Assembly: GCF_005503625.1 (NCBI RefSeq)
Contig: NZ_SCMX01000022.1
Span: 28,864 to 92,863 of the forward strand
Source: Cupriavidus sp. 2SB
Lineage (GTDB): Bacteria; Pseudomonadota; Gammaproteobacteria; Burkholderiales; Burkholderiaceae
Length of the DNA: 64,000 nucleotides
Reading direction: 5' to 3'
A program made the translations under genes and the position numbers. Positions 25,859-34,770 of the stretch are shown piece after piece. Position 1 is the stretch's first letter. Each line of letters opens with the position of its first letter. Under the pieces are notes generated by a model. That model worked only from the letters and a program-made list of their open reading frames with translations, did no database searches and had not been told where the DNA came from.

Positions 25859-28800
25859 TCAATACGCTTCGCGTCCGCCTTCCTTCACAATCCGCTCGAT
25901 GGGTTCGCGTCCGAAGGACCAGACGATCACTGGTGTGAGCACGGCATCGAGCAGTGTGGAGCTGAGCAGTCCGCCAAAGATCACGACGGCCACGGGGTGC
26001 AGGATTTCCTTGCCGGGCGCATCCGCCGAAATCAGCAGCGGCACCAGCGCAAACGCCGCCACCAGCGCCGTCATCAGCACCGGCGTGAGCCGTTCGAGCG
26101 ATCCGCGCACCAGCATGGGAATGCCGAATTGCTCGCCCTCGAAGCGACAAAGGTTGATGTAGTGGCTCACCTTGAGAATGCCGTTGCGCGTGGCGATGCC
26201 GGTGAGCGTGATGAAGCCCACCATCGACGCCACCGACAGCGTCAGTCCGCCGATCCACATCGCGGCAACGCTGCCGATCAGCGCGAACGGGATGTTCCCC
26301 ATGATGGCGAGCGTCAGACGGTGTGAACGGTAGCGCGAGAACAGGACGAGATAGATCATCGCCAGTGAACCCAGCGCCAGTAGCGCGATCAGGCGGCTAG
26401 CCTGTTCCTGCGCCTGGAACTGGCCTTCCACGCTGACGAAGTAGCCACCGGGCAGCCCCGATTGCGCGATGGCGTCGCGTACGCCGCCGATGATGCGGGA
26501 CATGTCGGAGCCATCGGTATTCGCGTAGACCACGATGCGTCGCCTGCCATTCTCGCGACCCACCTGATTCGGGCCGTCGGCTTCCTCCACCGTGGCGATG
26601 GCCGAGAGCGGGATGGCGCCGCGCGGAGACTGGATCATGATGCGCGCCAGATCCTGCGGTGTGCGACCGGCATCGGGCAGGCGTACAACGAGATCGAACC
26701 GTTTCACGCCTTCGATGACTTGCGAGACGCGCGCGCCTTCGGCGAGCGTTTGCAGGCTCGCCAGCGCATCACCGGGCGCGATGCCGTACTGCGCAGCCTT
26801 GCGATAGTCGAGCCGGATATTGACCTGTGGAATCAGCACCTGCTTTTCCACCGAAATATCGACCAGCCCGGGAATGCCAGTGAGCCGTCCGCGCAAGTTC
26901 TCTGCGAGTCCGCGCAGCGTGTCGAGATCGTCGCCATAGATCTTGAGCGCGATCTGCGCGCGCACGCCAGACAGCAGGTGATCGAGCCGGTGCGAGATTG
27001 GCTGACCGATGGCAACCGAGGCCGGCAGCGTGGATAGCTGCGCGCGAATGGCGGCCATCACGACTTCCCGGCTGCGGCCGGAGCGTTTTAGGTCCACATC
27101 GATTTCCGACGAGTGAACGCCTTCGGCATGCTCGTCGAGTTCCGCGCGGCCCGTGCGTCGGCCGACCTGGATCACCTCGGGCACCTGCCGGATCAGTGTT
27201 TCGGCCAGCGCACCCATGCGGTTGGCCTCGGCCAGCGAGGTGCCGGGATTGAACATCAGCGACATCACGAGCGAGCCTTCGTTGAAGGCTGGCAGAAATG
27301 CGCGCGGCAGGAAGGGCACGGTGGCCGCGGCGAGCAGCACCGTTGCCACGGCGGCGGACAGCACCATCCGCGCACGGGGAAAGGCCCAGCGCAGCACCCG
27401 CGTTTCCACGCCCTTGAGCCATCGCACCAGCGGACTGTCTGGATGATCGAGGCGCTTCATCGCCGGCAGCAGGTAGTACGACAGCACCGGCGTGACCGTC
27501 ATCGACACTAGCATCGACGCGAGGATCGACACGATATAGGCAATGCCCAGCGGCGCGAACAATCGACCTTCGATACCGGGCAGCGCGAACAGCGGTACGA
27601 ACACCAGCACGACGATCAGCGTGGCGTAGACGATGCCCGAACGAACTTCGATCGATGCGCGCCAGATGACATCGAGTACGGACGGCGGGTTGTCCATGGT
27701 CCGCCGCTGCTTGAGCCGTCGCAGGATGTTCTCGACATCCACCACGGCATCATCGACCAGTTCGCCGATGGCGATGGCGAGGCCACCCAGCGTCATCACG
27801 TTGATCGACTGGCCCAGCAGCTTGAACGCGAGCGCCGTCACGGCCAGCGACAACGGAATGGCGATCAATGAAATCGCCGTCGTGCGCGCACTTAGCAGGA
27901 AGGCGAACAGCACGATGGCCACCATGATGGCGCCATCGCGCAGTGCCTCGACCACGTTGCCGATCGATGCCTCGATGAAGTCGGCTTGCCGGAACAGGAT
28001 CTGCGGCGCAGCCATGCCCGCAGGCAGGCCCTGCTTCAGTTCGCCAAGCGCCTGCTCAAGCTCTCGCGTGAGCTTGACGGTATCGGCTGCCGGTTGCTTC
28101 TGCACGCTGACGATGACGGCTGGCAGGCCATTGAAGCCCGCGTCGCCACGCTTGACCGCCGCGGCGTGCCGCACCGTCGCGATCTGCTCCAGCAGCACGG
28201 GGGCGTTGTCCCGATAGCTCACGGCCAGTCCGCGCAAGTCTTCGAGTCGAGTGGTGCGCGCCAGATTGCGGATCAGGTATTCGCGGCCATTCAGGTCGAT
28301 AAAGCCGCCGCTTGAATTTGCGGCGAAGTCGCGTAATGCGCGGCTGACATCGGCCAGCGTGACACCGAACTGCGCCATGCGTGCGGTGTCGGGTTCGACG
28401 CGCAACTGTCGGACTTCGCCACCAATGGGAATGACTTGCGACACACCGGGCACGGACAGCAACCGTGGGCGCAGCACGAAGTCGGCGTACTCGCGCGCCA
28501 CCATGGGGCTGACTTTCGCGGCATCGACAGGCAGCGCAACGAGCATGATCTCACCCATGATCGACGACACCGGGCCGAGGATCGGCGTGAGACCACCGGG
28601 CAATTGCTCCTTGACCAACGCCAGCCGTTCGGACACCAGTTGGCGGTTGCGATAGATATCGCTGCCCCAGTCGAACTCCGCATAGACGATGGACAGGCCC
28701 ACGCCCGACACCGAGCGCACGCGGGTGACACCGGGCATGCCGTTGAGCGCGGTCTCGATCGGGAACGACACCAGCAGCTCCACTTCCTGCGGTGCCATGC

Positions 28801-28963
28801 CGCCGGCTTCGGTGATCACGGTGACCAGTGGTTTGTTGAGGTCAGGGAACACGTCGACCGGAGTGCGCCATGCGGTGAGCGCGCCGTACACCATCAGGAT
28901 GATGGCGACGGCCAGCACCATCAGGCGATTGCCAAGGCTGGCGCGGACGATCCAGTTGAACAT
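25859..28963 (-). CDS. HME-RND heavy-metal efflux pump, CzcA/CusA superfamily
   Basis: The inner-membrane proton/metal antiporter of a tripartite efflux complex, 1034 residues. It has the usual RND plan: a membrane span at residues 13-32, a large periplasmic loop, spans at about 340-500, a second loop, and spans near 870-1020. The family signature in the fourth span reads [15 protein letters not shown] (about residues 398-412). Thus the DFG of Czc/Cnr-type pumps is replaced by AIG as in Cus-type pumps, but the rest differs from both. The metal is therefore uncertain. It follows its membrane-fusion protein by 9 bases. Confidence 0.88.
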   Translation of the reverse strand: MFNWIVRASLGNRLMVLAVAIILMVYGALTAWRTPVDVFPDLNKPLVTVITEAGGMAPQEVELLVSFPIETALNGMPGVTRVRSVSGVGLSIVYAEFDWGSDIYRNRQLVSERLALVKEQLPGGLTPILGPVSSIMGEIMLVALPVDAAKVSPMVAREYADFVLRPRLLSVPGVSQVIPIGGEVRQLRVEPDTARMAQFGVTLADVSRALRDFAANSSGGFIDLNGREYLIRNLARTTRLEDLRGLAVSYRDNAPVLLEQIATVRHAAAVKRGDAGFNGLPAVIVSVQKQPAADTVKLTRELEQALGELKQGLPAGMAAPQILFRQADFIEASIGNVVEALRDGAIMVAIVLFAFLLSARTTAISLIAIPLSLAVTALAFKLLGQSINVMTLGGLAIAIGELVDDAVVDVENILRRLKQRRTMDNPPSVLDVIWRASIEVRSGIVYATLIVVLVFVPLFALPGIEGRLFAPLGIAYIVSILASMLVSMTVTPVLSYYLLPAMKRLDHPDSPLVRWLKGVETRVLRWAFPRARMVLSAAVATVLLAAATVPFLPRAFLPAFNEGSLVMSLMFNPGTSLAEANRMGALAETLIRQVPEVIQVGRRTGRAELDEHAEGVHSSEIDVDLKRSGRSREVVMAAIRAQLSTLPASVAIGQPISHRLDHLLSGVRAQIALKIYGDDLDTLRGLAENLRGRLTGIPGLVDISVEKQVLIPQVNIRLDYRKAAQYGIAPGDALASLQTLAEGARVSQVIEGVKRFDLVVRLPDAGRTPQDLARIMIQSPRGAIPLSAIATVEEADGPNQVGRENGRRRIVVYANTDGSDMSRIIGGVRDAIAQSGLPGGYFVSVEGQFQAQEQASRLIALLALGSLAMIYLVLFSRYRSHRLTLAIMGNIPFALIGSVAAMWIGGLTLSVASMVGFITLTGIATRNGILKVSHYINLCRFEGEQFGIPMLVRGSLERLTPVLMTALVAAFALVPLLISADAPGKEILHPVAVVIFGGLLSSTLLDAVLTPVIVWSFGREPIERIVKEGGREAY

Positions 28964-28972
28964 GGCGCGTCC

Positions 28973-30085
28973 TTATCGAATCTGATTGATCAGCGAGGCA
29001 CCGCTCACAACGACGCGGTTCTCCGGCGACAGGCCGCGCGTGACCACGATGGTCCGCGCGTCGAGTGTGCGAATTTCCACCGGCTGGGCGATAAAGCGTT
29101 GCGCGCCCGACTTGATCCAGACAGTCGGTTCATTGTTCTGGTTGCGCACCACGGCCTCGCTCGGCAGCGCGATACCCTTGACGGTGTCCGACAGATGCGC
29201 GATCACGGTGACGGGCTGGCCGACGGCAAGCGTCGTCGAACCGTCGGTCAACCGGAATGTCAGCGGCACGGCGCCATTCTTGAGGCTGCGGCCTGCGCCG
29301 ACGAATGACAGCTTGCCGCCGTCGACGAGCACGCCATTGCGGATACGGCCGACCAGCGAGGCATCCGCACTCTGCGCCTCGATCATGAGCCGTTGCGGAT
29401 CGACGATCTCGAACAGGATGTCCTGAGCGGTCACCACCTGTCCCGCGATCACATTTGCCGATGCAATGACACCCCCAACAGGCGCGCGCAGCGTATCGGT
29501 GGGATGGAGGCTCGTAGCCACGGCCTCGCGCTGGCCCGTCAGGCTTTGCACTTCCGCGCGCGCCGCATCGATATCCTTGCGCGGAATGCTGTCTTGCAGA
29601 GATTCCAGTCGTTCCAGCCGTTGCCGGGCCAGCTTGAGATTGGCCGTCAGCGTGGCAAGCTGCGCCTGCTGGTTGCCAATGTCGAACGGCTCGTTCTTGT
29701 GCCGCAGCACCGCCAGGATCTGTCCCTTCGAGACGCGTTGCCCAAGCACCGGGAAGCCATCGTGCGGTGCTTCGAGCCAGCCCGGATGACCGGCCTGCAC
29801 TCGGCCGCCGGCGTTGGGGTCCATCACGACAGAGGCGTTCAGCGGCACCGTCTGCGGATGCTCGCCGGCTTGCGGCAAGACGGTGCGAATGCCCATGCGC
29901 CGTTGCGCGAGCTTGGGCACCTGCACGCTGCCATCCGGCAGGCGCGCGAGTCCGCTGGCTGTAGCGGTTGCACCCGGTGCATCGAGATGCTCGCCGCCGG
30001 GACCATGGGCACCGGGGGCGGCGTTGGCGAACAAGGCATGGCTCGCCAGGAGGGCGACGAGGGTCTGGGTCAGGAATGTCTTCAT
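28973..30085 (-). CDS. RND membrane-fusion (periplasmic adaptor) protein, CzcB/CusB-like
   Basis: The periplasmic adaptor that links the RND pump to the outer-membrane channel, 370 residues. A signal peptide ends near ALFANA. The mature N-terminus carries GAHGPGGEHLDAPGA, a His/Glu/Asp stretch also found in the neighbouring small protein. Lipoyl/barrel-sandwich halves flank a coiled-coil hairpin (QQAQLATLTANLKLARQRLE...ARAEVQSLTGQR, residues 135-190), followed by beta-barrel blocks (GGVIASANVIAGQVVTAQD). It is placed between the small membrane protein and the pump gene in one operon. Confidence 0.87.
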   Translation of the reverse strand: MKTFLTQTLVALLASHALFANAAPGAHGPGGEHLDAPGATATASGLARLPDGSVQVPKLAQRRMGIRTVLPQAGEHPQTVPLNASVVMDPNAGGRVQAGHPGWLEAPHDGFPVLGQRVSKGQILAVLRHKNEPFDIGNQQAQLATLTANLKLARQRLERLESLQDSIPRKDIDAARAEVQSLTGQREAVATSLHPTDTLRAPVGGVIASANVIAGQVVTAQDILFEIVDPQRLMIEAQSADASLVGRIRNGVLVDGGKLSFVGAGRSLKNGAVPLTFRLTDGSTTLAVGQPVTVIAHLSDTVKGIALPSEAVVRNQNNEPTVWIKSGAQRFIAQPVEIRTLDARTIVVTRGLSPENRVVVSGASLINQIR

Positions 30086-30098
30086 GATGGCTTTGCCC

Positions 30099-30659
30099 TT
30101 AACGAACGGTGCGGCGACGACGGAGGCGCCATGCCATCACCATCACGAACAGCACGACCAGAACAACCGCGCCGATTTTTACAACGGGGCTCGCGTACCA
30201 GTGGCCATGCGCGCCACCGCCCTGCGCCACGTGCAACTTTCCTTCGATCAGGTCCGTGTCGTTACCGGTGAGCAGTGTGAACACCAGCGCGTGGTCTCCC
30301 GGCTGCCGCAGTGCAGCCAGCAGCTTTGGCTCGGTGAAGGAGAAGCTGCCGATGTCGGCATTGAGCTTGCCTTGCGCCTTCAACGCTCCGAGTTCGACTT
30401 CCAACGTACCGGTCGTGACCGGCTCGTTGGTCACATAGCGATCGACGAGGACGGAGAACTCGCTGTCCTGCAGCGTGCCAACGAGTTCAAAGCTCTCGGT
30501 GTTGGCTTCGATGGCCGGGCGAGTGATAGCACCGGATGCCATAGCGCCCGGTGCATCGAGGTGTTCGCCATTGGGGCCGTGGGCGCCTGGCGCGGCGTGC
30601 GTGGCCGGTATGGCCAGGACCACGCAGAGCCAGAGGGATGAAATCAGCAGTCGGATCAT
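30099..30659 (-). CDS. Membrane-anchored periplasmic protein of the RND operon
   Basis: A 186-residue protein with an N-terminal signal (ending THA), a periplasmic beta-rich domain (about 30-140) and one C-terminal transmembrane helix (IGAVVLVVLFVMVMAWRL) followed by arginines. Directly after the signal it has GAHGPNGEHLDAPGA, nearly the same as in the adaptor protein downstream. Its ATG overlaps the stop of the outer-membrane channel gene by four bases. No named family was recognised; a metal-sensing or accessory role in the complex is inferred from position. Confidence 0.7.
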   Translation of the reverse strand: MIRLLISSLWLCVVLAIPATHAAPGAHGPNGEHLDAPGAMASGAITRPAIEANTESFELVGTLQDSEFSVLVDRYVTNEPVTTGTLEVELGALKAQGKLNADIGSFSFTEPKLLAALRQPGDHALVFTLLTGNDTDLIEGKLHVAQGGGAHGHWYASPVVKIGAVVLVVLFVMVMAWRLRRRRTVR

Positions 30660-31861
30660 GGCAGCACTCCCAGTGCCTGGTTCAGGTTGGCAATGGCGAA
30701 GCCGCGCCGCGCGCGGACGCGGGCCAGTTCGACCTCGGCGTCCAGTGCCTGGTTTTGCGCGCGCAGGACTTCGGGCAGGCCGATCTCGCCGGCATTGAAG
30801 GTCTTGCGCAGAAGGGTGGCGCGTTCGGTCAGCGTGGCGCTGCGCTGCGTGACTAGCGCAAGCTGCTGCTCGGCCAGCGCCAGCGTCTGCTGCGCGGTAT
30901 CGATTTCGGATTGCACGACGCGCTCGGCGCGGTCCCGCTCCGCACGTGCGGTCATCAGTTCGGTCTGCGCAGCAGTTTCGCGCGGCAGGTTGCGCGCATC
31001 GGTGGCGAACGGAAAACGCACATAGACGCCGACCGTCTGGTCGCTGGGCAGGCCGCCGCCAGCGGAGTCACGACGGTAGGTCACGCCAACTTCGGGCGCG
31101 TCACGTCGGGATTTTTGCAGGTAGCCGATCTGGCGTTCTCCGCGCTCGACGGCCCGCAGCGCGGCGTCGAGCCGGGGATGCGGTGCGCCGGCGATCACTG
31201 GCGCCGGCAGTTCGTCGTAGCGCAGCGGCAACGCCTGGACGCCCGAGGTCTGCATGAGCCGCGCGCGCATCTCGATGACGCGTGCTTCGCTTTCCGTCAT
31301 CAAAGCACGGTTTGCCAGCAGATCCTGTTCCGCGAACAGCAGGTCGGTGCGGGCCAGGTCGCCTGCGGTGACACGTCGCTGAACATCGTCGCGCAATGAC
31401 CTCGCGACGGCCGTGCGGCGGCGCAGCACCTCGTTCTCCGATTCTGCGGCGGCGAGTTGCCAGACCCGTTCGCGCACTTCGGCTGCGACGGCGAGCTGAC
31501 CGAGCATCATCGAAGATTCCGCCTCGGCAGCCTGTGCGTCCGCCAGTGCGCCCCGCGCGCTACGCTGTCCGGGCATCCAGACGGGCACGCCGAGCGCGAC
31601 TTCGCTCTCGCGGATGCCGCGCCGATCCGTCAACTGGTCACCACGATGGCGCAGGTCGATAGAGGGCGAGCCCGCGATCAGCGCGTTGGCCTGGACGCGG
31701 CTGGCGGCGGCTTCCTGCCGGCGGCCCGCCGTGGTCTGCATGGCAACGGAGCGTTCCCAGGCAACCTCGAACAATGCGTGCAGATCCGTTGCCGGTGTCT
31801 GCGCGCACACGTCGGCCAGCATCGCGAACGATGCGGCCAGCAATACGAAAAACTTCTGCAT
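30656..31861 (-). CDS. TolC-family outer-membrane channel, CzcC-like
   Basis: The outer-membrane exit duct of the RND complex, 401 residues. A signal peptide ends near DVCAQ. The rest is the repeated helix-strand structure of outer-membrane efflux proteins, with long Ala/Glu/Arg-rich helices (RQEAAASRVQANALIAGSPS, ADAQAAEAESSMMLGQLAVA, ERVVQSEIDTAQQTLALAEQ) and YRRDSAGGGLPSDQTVGVYV as a strand. It is the second gene of the czc-like operon, after the CzcI-like gene. Confidence 0.87.
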   Translation of the reverse strand: MQKFFVLLAASFAMLADVCAQTPATDLHALFEVAWERSVAMQTTAGRRQEAAASRVQANALIAGSPSIDLRHRGDQLTDRRGIRESEVALGVPVWMPGQRSARGALADAQAAEAESSMMLGQLAVAAEVRERVWQLAAAESENEVLRRRTAVARSLRDDVQRRVTAGDLARTDLLFAEQDLLANRALMTESEARVIEMRARLMQTSGVQALPLRYDELPAPVIAGAPHPRLDAALRAVERGERQIGYLQKSRRDAPEVGVTYRRDSAGGGLPSDQTVGVYVRFPFATDARNLPRETAAQTELMTARAERDRAERVVQSEIDTAQQTLALAEQQLALVTQRSATLTERATLLRKTFNAGEIGLPEVLRAQNQALDAEVELARVRARRGFAIANLNQALGVLP

Positions 31862-31954
31862 GACTTCCCCAAACGCTTATGGCTCGACAAGCGTCACGGC
31901 GGGGCACCGTGTCACGTCAGGACACGGCGAGCAGGAAAGGACAAGGCCCCGCCG

Positions 31955-32326
31955 TCAGGCGGGCGCGTGAGGTGGACGTAAGGGAGGACCGAAGGCGACG
32001 GCGGGCACGGCGCGGGCTGCAAAGGACGGCTTTACGTGCGTCATGTCAAGCAGAAGCGGCGAGGCCATCGACGGCAGAGCACCAAGGAGGTTCGACAGCA
32101 GTTCGAATTCGAGCTGGTGGCTGGCAGAGAGGAAATCGTCGTCCACGTCCATGCCATCTTCGTCGTGGTGATGATGCGGGATGTTCTCGGCGTGTGCAGC
32201 GAGATGCTCGATCGTATCCCCTGCATCGGAAGCCTCGGACGATGCATGCGCGAAATGTCGCTCCGCCGCAGCCAGCGCGTGCAGCGGGAGAATCAGCATC
32301 ATGAGAATGGCAATGATTCGCGACAT
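31955..32326 (-). CDS. CzcI-like His-rich periplasmic protein
   Basis: A 123-residue exported protein opening the czc-like operon. The N-terminus MSRIIAILMMLILPLHALA is a signal like that of CzcI, the first product of the Cupriavidus czcICBA operon. A metal-binding-type stretch ENIPHHHHDEDGMDVDDD follows, and the protein ends in RPPHAPA. CzcI is linked to regulation of czc expression. The call rests on signal, composition, tail and position rather than on strong overall similarity. Start chosen at the ATG directly before the signal. Confidence 0.65.
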   Translation of the reverse strand: MSRIIAILMMLILPLHALAAAERHFAHASSEASDAGDTIEHLAAHAENIPHHHHDEDGMDVDDDFLSASHQLEFELLSNLLGALPSMASPLLLDMTHVKPSFAARAVPAVAFGPPLRPPHAPA

Positions 32327-32662
32327 GGCGCGGCATTCTACAGGACTGCAGGTATGGGTGGCGGAAGTCCCCGGCCCACGCAATGGAATGAAGCCGCGTC
32401 GAGAGCGCGAAGGCGCAGAGGCGAACCCCCTTATGGGAAGGGCGCTTTCGTCACTCGGCGACCTGCTCGCCATCGGGATGGGAAAGCGCGTTCCCTGAGC
32501 TGGAGCCCGAAGATTGACGGGCAATTACATCTTGGCAATAAAGCCGGATCGTCGATGGCGCTACATAGAATGCCGCGAACAGTTGGGCCTTCCATTGCGC
32601 CGGCTCTGCTGTGGTCCGCTGCATGTCTCCCGATCTTCCTTAGCCCTCGTCCTCGTATATCC
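32327..32662. other. Divergent promoter region between czcI-like and czcN-like genes
   Basis: About 335 bases separate the two divergent metal-resistance genes. No strong operator or CnrH-type promoter element was found here, unlike upstream of cnrY and cnrC. Confidence 0.5.
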
Positions 32663-33304
32663 ATGTCGCCAATCCAGTACCAGGCTTCCGTCTTTTCTTC
32701 GTCTATCGACAGCTTTCTGACCCGACATCGTATTGGGGTCTGGCGTGGTGTGGGTGCCGTGGTGCTGATTGCACTGCTGGTAGGTGACTCTCGATGGGAC
32801 GATTCGCGGTTCTCGTCGCTGCTGGCCATCGTCGGCGTGTTGGGCGTTGTCGCAGCAACCATCGGGCGCCTGTGGTGCGCGCTCTATATATCGGGCAGGA
32901 AGAGCGAGGAACTGGTGGTGGAGGGGCCGTATTCGATGTGCCGCCATCCGCTCTATGTCTGCAATTTCCTGGGCATCGCCGGATTGGGCGCCATGACAGG
33001 CTCGATGATCATCGTGGGATTTCTCGTAATTGCCTTTGCGCTCGTCTATCCCGCCGTGATCCGGTCAGAAGACCGGTTGCTGGCAAGGAACTTCCCGTCC
33101 TTCACGGAATATTTTGCGCGAACCCCTGCGTTCTTCCCGAACCGTTCGCTCTATCGATCCGAGCGTAGCTGGACGGTGCATCTCGGGTCCTTCCATCGAA
33201 ATGTTGCCGATTCCATCTGGTTTCCGCTGGCGGCGCTGCTGTTTGAATCGCTGGACCAACTCCATGCCGAAGGCATCTTGCCGACCTGGATCCTGCTTGG
33301 CTGA
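32663..33304 (+). CDS. czcN: CzcN-like isoprenylcysteine methyltransferase-family protein
   Basis: A 213-residue integral membrane protein of the isoprenylcysteine O-methyltransferase/phospholipid methyltransferase fold. The S-adenosylmethionine-binding block EGPYSMCRHPLYVCNFLG is at about residues 93-110, with RSEDRLLARNFPSFTEYFARTP further on. In Cupriavidus metallidurans, CzcN of the czc locus belongs to this family and has the same size, and the gene here likewise lies beside a czcI-like gene. Its methyl acceptor is not known. The start is uncertain; no good ribosome site precedes the ATG. Confidence 0.75.
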   Translation: MSPIQYQASVFSSSIDSFLTRHRIGVWRGVGAVVLIALLVGDSRWDDSRFSSLLAIVGVLGVVAATIGRLWCALYISGRKSEELVVEGPYSMCRHPLYVCNFLGIAGLGAMTGSMIIVGFLVIAFALVYPAVIRSEDRLLARNFPSFTEYFARTPAFFPNRSLYRSERSWTVHLGSFHRNVADSIWFPLAALLFESLDQLHAEGILPTWILLG

Positions 33305-33317
33305 CCGGACGCCGAAA

Positions 33318-33347
33318 TGCGAGGGGAGGTGGGGATCAGCGCCGTAT
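33318..33347 (+). promoter_or_regulatory. Predicted CnrH-dependent promoter of cnrYXH
   Basis: TGCGAGGGG, a 12-base spacer, then GCGCCGTAT. The identical two boxes with identical spacing recur at 34699-34728 in front of cnrC. This position is about 40 bases upstream of the cnrY ATG. CnrH is known to drive cnrY and cnrC promoters in Cupriavidus; the assignment of these boxes to CnrH is inferred from the duplication. Confidence 0.7.
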
Positions 33348-33386
33348 ATAGAATGTCCACCGCACCTAGAGATCGGAGATCTGGCC

Positions 33387-33674
33387 ATGGCTGATATCGA
33401 CAGTTGGCTTGAGAATGCAAAAAATGTGACGCACGAGGCATCGAGTGATCTCGATATTTCCGGCGTCCAGCGGCAGATTCGCCGCGAGCCTGCGCAGATG
33501 GTTCTGGCCGCGCGCCATGACATCTGGTGCGCGGTCGCCTGCGCCGCACTGGCGTCGCTGGTGGCGTTTACCGCGATTGATCGTATTGCTGGCGGCCTGC
33601 TGGAAAAGCCCCAGCCCACATGGGTGGCCGCCCCGTCTGCGGCGTCGCCATTCAGCCTGCTGATCGGGAAATGA
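33387..33674 (+). CDS. cnrY: CnrY membrane anti-sigma factor
   Basis: A 95-residue anti-sigma factor that holds CnrH at the inner membrane until nickel or cobalt is sensed through CnrX. The cytosolic N-terminus ([20 protein letters not shown]), one membrane helix (about 46-66) and the short periplasmic tail ending [13 protein letters not shown] agree with CnrY of C. metallidurans in length and layout. GGAG lies 8 bases before the ATG. Its stop overlaps the cnrX start by four bases. Confidence 0.93.
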   Translation: MADIDSWLENAKNVTHEASSDLDISGVQRQIRREPAQMVLAARHDIWCAVACAALASLVAFTAIDRIAGGLLEKPQPTWVAAPSAASPFSLLIGK

Positions 33675-34117
33675 TGAAGTCGCGCACGCTCCGTTTATCG
33701 CTCTCCACGCTCGTTGGCGCGCTGGTGGGTGTCCTGGTTGCCATCGGCGGCATCTATTTCACGCATACGAACGAGGATTCGCATACGAGCCTGCACGAGG
33801 TGCTGCACGATGCGGTGCCGCTGGATGCCAACGAACGCGGCATCCTGGAGTTGAAGGAACAGGCGTTTGCCGAGCGCCGGCGGGAAATCGAAACGCGGCT
33901 CCGGGCGGCCAACGGCAAGCTGGCCGATGCCATTGCGAAGAATCCGCAATGGACGCCCGAGGTCGAAGCGGCCACGCAGGAAGTGGAGCGGGCTGCGGGG
34001 GATCTTCAGCGCGCCACGCTCGTTCACGTGTTTGAAATGCGTGCGGGGCTGAAGCCCGAACATCGCGCGGCCTATGATCGTGTGCTGGTGGATGCCTTGC
34101 GTCGCGGGTCGCAGTGA
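33671..34117 (+). CDS. cnrX: CnrX periplasmic nickel/cobalt sensor
   Basis: A membrane-anchored periplasmic metal sensor of 148 residues, the length of the characterised CnrX. An N-terminal anchor ([20 protein letters not shown]) is followed by an all-helical domain. The residues known to bind Ni/Co in CnrX are all present at the same numbers: H42 and H46 (LHEVLHD), E63, H119 and M123 (VHVFEM). The protein should therefore be a working sensor that relieves CnrY inhibition of CnrH. It overlaps cnrY and cnrH by four bases each. Confidence 0.95.
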   Translation: MMKSRTLRLSLSTLVGALVGVLVAIGGIYFTHTNEDSHTSLHEVLHDAVPLDANERGILELKEQAFAERRREIETRLRAANGKLADAIAKNPQWTPEVEAATQEVERAAGDLQRATLVHVFEMRAGLKPEHRAAYDRVLVDALRRGSQ

Positions 34118-34692
34118 CCGGACTATCGACAGACAATTTCCTTGCCGAACGCGCTGCGGACGGCGATCAGCACGCCTTTGGCCAACTGGTGCAACGGCAC
34201 GGGCGCGCGCTCGCTCAAGCTGCACGCTCGTTCGGCATTCCAGAGACCGACATCGACGATGTCGTGCAGGACACGTTTATTGCTGCCTGGCACGCGCTGG
34301 ACGAATTCGATCAAGAGAAGGCTTTCCGTCCGTGGCTGTTCCGCATCGGTCTGAACAAGATGCGCGACCTCTATCGAGTTCGGCGTGTCAGGCATTTTTT
34401 CTTTGGTGCGGCGGACGTCAATGACGCGGCAGTCGCCGACGTCGCCCCCACCGATGCGCCCGGTCCCGAGCGCGAGATTGGCGCGCGGCGCGAACTCGCA
34501 CATATCAACAAGACTCTCGACAAGCTGGACCGCGCATCGCGCGAAGTCATCATCCTCACCTCGTTCGTAGAGATGTCACATGCCGAGGCGGCTGCCGCGC
34601 TCAATATCTCGCCCAAGGCAGTGGAAAGCCGGGTGGCACGGGCGCGGGCAAGGCTGACGGCGCTACTGGAAGCCGAAGAAAAAAAGATTTAG
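34114..34692 (+). CDS. cnrH: CnrH ECF sigma factor
   Basis: A 192-residue extracytoplasmic-function sigma factor that turns on the cnr promoters. Region 2 is seen in [21 protein letters not shown] and [25 protein letters not shown]. Region 4 is seen in [29 protein letters not shown] and [11 protein letters not shown]. It starts at GTG within the cnrX stop. The order cnrY-cnrX-cnrH and the length match the C. metallidurans locus. Confidence 0.94.
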   Translation: MTGLSTDNFLAERAADGDQHAFGQLVQRHGRALAQAARSFGIPETDIDDVVQDTFIAAWHALDEFDQEKAFRPWLFRIGLNKMRDLYRVRRVRHFFFGAADVNDAAVADVAPTDAPGPEREIGARRELAHINKTLDKLDRASREVIILTSFVEMSHAEAAAALNISPKAVESRVARARARLTALLEAEEKKI

Positions 34693-34698
34693 TCGCAT

Positions 34699-34728
34699 TG
34701 CGAGGGGGCCTTGCATCGGGCGCCGTAT
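34699..34728 (+). promoter_or_regulatory. Predicted CnrH-dependent promoter of cnrCBAT
   Basis: TGCGAGGGG, 12 bases, GCGCCGTAT: the same boxes and spacer length as in front of cnrY. It starts 7 bases after the cnrH stop and about 43 bases before the cnrC ATG, so the structural genes have their own sigma-dependent start. Confidence 0.7.
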
Positions 34729-34770
34729 TGAAAAGTGGAGCAGCCAATTTCGGCTTCATCTTTTCTCGCA

